A stretch of 64,000 nt of DNA, from assembly GCA_963797015.1 (NCBI GenBank), contig CAWCNV010000007.1:124001-188000 (forward strand), read 5' to 3'. A model generated the notes under the pieces. The model did not search any database. It saw only the letters and a program-made list of their open reading frames with translations, and was not told the origin of the DNA. Shown one piece after another: positions 63,907 through 64,000 of the stretch. Origin of the DNA: JBBPZA01 sp963797015. GTDB lineage: Bacteria > Actinomycetota > Thermoleophilia > Solirubrobacterales > Solirubrobacteraceae. Every line of letters starts with the position of its first letter. The first letter of the stretch is position 1. Made by a program: the position numbers and the translations under genes.

Positions 63907-64000
63907 TTAGGCGCTGCGCGCGGCGTCGGCGGCCCCACCCCCGACATCCGGCCAGCGCGCGCGGCGTTCGCGGAAGAACTCGCGCACGCGCTCCTCGGGC
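63907..64000 (-). CDS. 3' end of an unidentified gene (partial)
   Basis: Thirty codons plus stop on the minus strand read EERVREFFRERRARWPDV, then GGGAADAARSA, stop 63907-63909. The stretch runs off the right edge. The stop is 14 bases before ATG 63893 of the GT-C-like gene, suggesting one operon. Too short to identify. Confidence 0.4.
   Translation of the reverse strand, partial: PEERVREFFRERRARWPDVGGGAADAARSA

Noticed and set aside
1..64000. tRNA, rRNA, riboswitch or transposase genes
   Set aside because: No cloverleaf with a CCA-type end, rRNA segment, recognisable riboswitch or DDE transposase reading frame was seen by eye on either strand.

Overview
The window is one long polysaccharide (exopolysaccharide or capsule-like) biosynthesis region from a very high-GC bacterium. 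Codons almost always end in G or C and GTG/TTG starts are common. Many genes appear leaderless, with a TANNNT box 6 to 8 bases before the start codon. The mix of fused Wzz/BY-kinases, large O-antigen-ligase/TPR proteins and LbH transferases fits an actinobacterium, most likely Thermoleophilia/Solirubrobacterales. That placement is inference; no rRNA, tRNA or ribosomal gene is present to confirm it.

Layout. 0-10 kb: GDP-mannose 3,5-epimerase-like gene (minus), a plus-strand run GT4-GT4-Wzy-Wzx-methyltransferase, then a minus-strand run GT4-methyltransferase-methyltransferase. 10-19 kb: two Wzz/BY-kinase fusions, each divergent from a minus-strand gene or operon, a secreted glycoside hydrolase, a frameshifted polyprenyl-phosphate sugar transferase, an O-antigen ligase and a GT4. 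19-33 kb: a modification-rich block with methyltransferases (including TylF-like and FkbM-like), hexapeptide and LpxL-type acyltransferases, a sulfotransferase-like gene, GTs, a second flippase and a second glycoside hydrolase. 33-42 kb: a membrane-anchored small protein divergent from an O-antigen ligase/TPR protein, then four tandem paralogous secreted GH-A-type hydrolases, three with lipoboxes. 42-56 kb: an SDR epimerase, GDP-mannose 4,6-dehydratase (gmd), seven genes for GT2/GT4 transferases, a second small-protein plus O-antigen ligase/TPR pair, a GT-C transferase and a methyltransferase. 56-64 kb: a second polyprenyl glycosylphosphotransferase, a third flippase, a Tat-exported DMFase-beta-like protein and a second GT-C membrane protein. 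A 3'-terminal fragment of another gene sits at the right edge.

How the genes fit together. The set covers sugar nucleotide supply (GDP-mannose branch), initiation (two glycosylphosphotransferases), chain building (about a dozen cytosolic GTs), decoration (nine methyltransferases, three acyltransferases, one sulfotransferase), export (three flippases), polymerisation or ligation (four Wzy/WaaL-type proteins), length control (two Wzz/BY-kinases) and trimming or release (six secreted hydrolases). Two or three glycan pathways probably share this region.

Sequence quality. Genes at about 12.87-13.75, 16.5-17.15 and 20.78-35.0 kb are broken by many single-base shifts, yet the correct frame stays readable in pieces. 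The remaining genes are intact. I treat these as probable sequencing or assembly errors, and boundaries of those genes are approximate.
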